A program made the translations under genes and the position numbers. The notes beneath the pieces were generated by a model. The model searched no databases. It was not told where the DNA came from and saw only the letters and a program-made list of their open reading frames with translations. 64,000 nucleotides of DNA from Cedecea colo (GTDB taxonomy: Bacteria > Pseudomonadota > Gammaproteobacteria > Enterobacterales > Enterobacteriaceae), in assembly GCF_011808225.1 (NCBI RefSeq), contig NZ_SOYS01000010.1, positions 62,001 through 126,000 of the forward strand, given 5' to 3'. Shown in pieces: positions 62,504-64,000 of this stretch; positions within the stretch are counted from its first letter, which is position 1, and each line of letters starts with the position of its first letter.

Positions 62504-63232
62504 ATGTCCAATTCGCTTTTAACCAACGAAACCAGTGAACTCGATTTACTGGACCAGCGTCCCTTTGAACAAACCGACTTCGAAATATTAAAATCCTATG
62601 AAGCGGTCGTTGATGGGTTAGCGATGCTGATTGGTTCCCATTGCGAAATCGTGCTGCATTCCCTTCAGGATCTGAAGTGTTCAGCAATTCGTATTGCAAA
62701 CGGTGAACACACCGGGCGAAAAATTGGTTCTCCGATTACCGATTTGGCTTTGCGCATGCTCCACGATATGACCGGAGCAGATAGCAGCGTGTCTAAGTGC
62801 TACTTTACGCGCGCTAAAAGCGGCGTGCTGATGAAATCCGTTACTATCGCTATCCGCAATCGAGACCAGCGTGTGATTGGCCTCCTTTGCATCAACATGA
62901 ACCTCGATGTACCTTTCTCCCAGGTTATGTCGACCTTCATCCCGCCAGAAACGCAGGATCAGGAAGGGCCGTCTTCGGTCAACTTCGCTTCTTCCGTTGA
63001 AGACCTGGTGATGCAAACGCTGGAATTCACCATCGAAGAGGTGAACGCCGATCGCAACGTCTCTAATAACGCTAAAAATCGCCAGATTGTTCTCAACCTG
63101 TACGAAAAGGGCATCTTCGATATTAAAGATGCGATTAACCAAGTGGCAGACCGTCTGAATATCTCTAAGCACACGGTTTATCTCTATATTCGCCAGTTCA
63201 AAAACGGTGATTTTCTGGGACAGGAAAAGTAA
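62504..63232 (+). CDS. yheO: YheO, PAS-like and helix-turn-helix regulator
   Basis: Putative transcriptional regulator of 242 residues of the YheO family. It has a PAS-like ligand domain (residues 25-140, GSHCEIVLHSLQDLKCSAIR) and a C-terminal helix-turn-helix (IKDAINQVADRLNISKHTVY). The ligand and targets are not known. Its stop codon directly abuts the tusD start, so it probably shares a transcript with tusDCB. Confidence 0.93.
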   Translation: MSNSLLTNETSELDLLDQRPFEQTDFEILKSYEAVVDGLAMLIGSHCEIVLHSLQDLKCSAIRIANGEHTGRKIGSPITDLALRMLHDMTGADSSVSKCYFTRAKSGVLMKSVTIAIRNRDQRVIGLLCINMNLDVPFSQVMSTFIPPETQDQEGPSSVNFASSVEDLVMQTLEFTIEEVNADRNVSNNAKNRQIVLNLYEKGIFDIKDAINQVADRLNISKHTVYLYIRQFKNGDFLGQEK

Positions 63233-63619
63233 ATGCGTTTCGCTATGATGGTGACCGGCCCGGCTTATGGCACGCAACAGGCGAGCAGCGCGTTACAGTT
63301 TGCCAGAGCTGTCGTTGACGAGGGGCACACCTTAAGCAGCGTTTTTTTCTATCGTGAAGGCGTACTTAATGCTAATGCGCTTACCACGCCTGCGAGCGAC
63401 GAAGCCGATCTGGTGCGGGCGTGGCAAGAACTTCACGAGCGGCATGGCGTAGAGCTACATATTTGCGTTGCTGCGGCATTGCGCCGTGGCGTGATTGATG
63501 ACGTCGAGGCAAAACAGCATGCGCTGTCCGCAAGCAATCTCCAGGCTGGTTTTACATTGAGTGGTCTGGGCGCGCTGGCGGAAGCCTCGCTCACCTGTGA
63601 AAGAATGGTGCAGTTCTGA
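63233..63619 (+). CDS. tusD: TusD, sulfur relay protein
   Basis: Subunit of the TusBCD hexamer that passes persulfide sulfur from TusA to TusE for 2-thiouridine in tRNA. It has 128 residues. The active Cys78 is in [15 protein letters not shown]. It starts immediately after yheO and overlaps tusC by one base. Confidence 0.97.
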   Translation: MRFAMMVTGPAYGTQQASSALQFARAVVDEGHTLSSVFFYREGVLNANALTTPASDEADLVRAWQELHERHGVELHICVAAALRRGVIDDVEAKQHALSASNLQAGFTLSGLGALAEASLTCERMVQF

Positions 63620-63978
63620 TGAAGCGCGTGGCTTTTGTGTTTACCTCCGCGCCTCACGGTACTTCCGCAGGGCGCGAAGGGTTGGATGCCCTGCTCGCCA
63701 CCTCTGCGTTATCTGAAGATATCGGCGTTTTCTTTATCGGCGACGGCGTATTTCAGATTTTACCCGGCCAGCAGCCTGAAAAAATTCTTTCTCGCGACTA
63801 TATCGCGACGTTTCGCGTGCTGCCGCTCTACGATATCGAGCAGTGCTACCTTTGCACCGAGTCTGCGCGAGTGCGCGGGTTATCTGAAAACAGTGCGTGG
63901 GTTGTGGATGTGAACCTTCTGAATCCGGATGCGCTGCGGGAAACGCTGCATCAGTTCGATATAATTCTTACTTTCTGA
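63619..63978 (+). CDS. tusC: TusC, sulfur relay protein
   Basis: DsrE/F-like subunit of the TusBCD complex, 119 residues. The N-terminus [20 protein letters not shown] is canonical. It overlaps tusD by one base (TGATG) and precedes tusB by 7 bp. Confidence 0.96.
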   Translation: MKRVAFVFTSAPHGTSAGREGLDALLATSALSEDIGVFFIGDGVFQILPGQQPEKILSRDYIATFRVLPLYDIEQCYLCTESARVRGLSENSAWVVDVNLLNPDALRETLHQFDIILTF

Positions 63979-63985
63979 GGCGCAC

Positions 63986-64000
63986 ATGCTGCATATTTTA
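63986..64000 (+). CDS. tusB: TusB, start only (cut by right edge)
   Basis: Only five codons (MLHIL) are inside the window, after a GAGGCG ribosome site. The position after tusC and the first residues fit TusB. The rest lies beyond the edge. Confidence 0.7.

Overview
The window is an ordinary chromosomal segment of a gamma-proteobacterium of the family Enterobacteriaceae. Gene order and protein sequences follow the malT-to-tus region of Escherichia coli almost gene for gene, and OmpR and CRP look identical or nearly so to the E. coli proteins as I remember them. Differences from E. coli argue for a relative such as Cedecea, Enterobacter, Kosakonia or Klebsiella rather than Escherichia itself: malQ lies next to nfuA with no gntT, no rpnA-type gene lies between bioH and feoC, no frl or yhfS-Z genes lie between yhfL and trpS, and a LysE-type exporter gene lies between yheT and yheS. 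I cannot fix the genus. I see no rRNA, tRNA, CRISPR array, prophage or complete insertion sequence.

Layout. 1-6.8 kb: maltose regulon (malT cut by the left edge, malPQ with MalT boxes). 6.8-9.4 kb: Fe-S maturation and biotin (nfuA, gntX, bioH). 9.1-12 kb: ferrous iron uptake (feoABC, Fur box). 12.4-15.4 kb: tex and greB. 15.6-19.4 kb: ompR-envZ facing pckA. 19.7-23.9 kb: igaA-yrfG-hslR-hslO. 24.2-31 kb: nudE, mrcA and the DNA-utilisation/type IV pilus-like operon hofMNOPQ. 31.3-37.8 kb: aroK-aroB-damX-dam-rpe-gph-trpS. 38-45.3 kb: yhfL, cysG, nirCDB and tsgA. 45.6-48.9 kb: ppiA, yhfG-fic, pabA, argD. 49-57.6 kb: yhfK, crp, yhfA, prkB-yheU-yheT, the LysE gene and yheS. 57.7-64 kb: kefG-kefB-yheV, slyD, slyX, fkpA and yheO-tusDCB (tusB cut by the right edge).

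Regulatory sites that can be read directly include MalT boxes before malP, CRP sites before malT and pckA, a FNR plus NarL/P pair before nirB with 28 bp between centres, a CpxR box before ppiA, a tandem ARG-box operator before argD, a sigma-E promoter before fkpA and a Fur box before feoA.

The most unusual feature is a family of four dispersed intergenic elements of about 137-140 bp (8986-9125, 24779-24917, about 35287-35425, 52708-52844). Each has two strong hairpins and a conserved tail. Three of the four sit in convergent gene junctions and are flanked on both sides by near-identical copies of the local hairpin or terminator (19-26 bp). The flanking hairpin differs from site to site but matches within a site. 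This is the pattern expected of a small mobile element that targets terminator-type palindromes and leaves a long target duplication. I cannot match it to a known family from memory. A separate composite palindromic repeat lies upstream of yhfK, next to the crp terminator.
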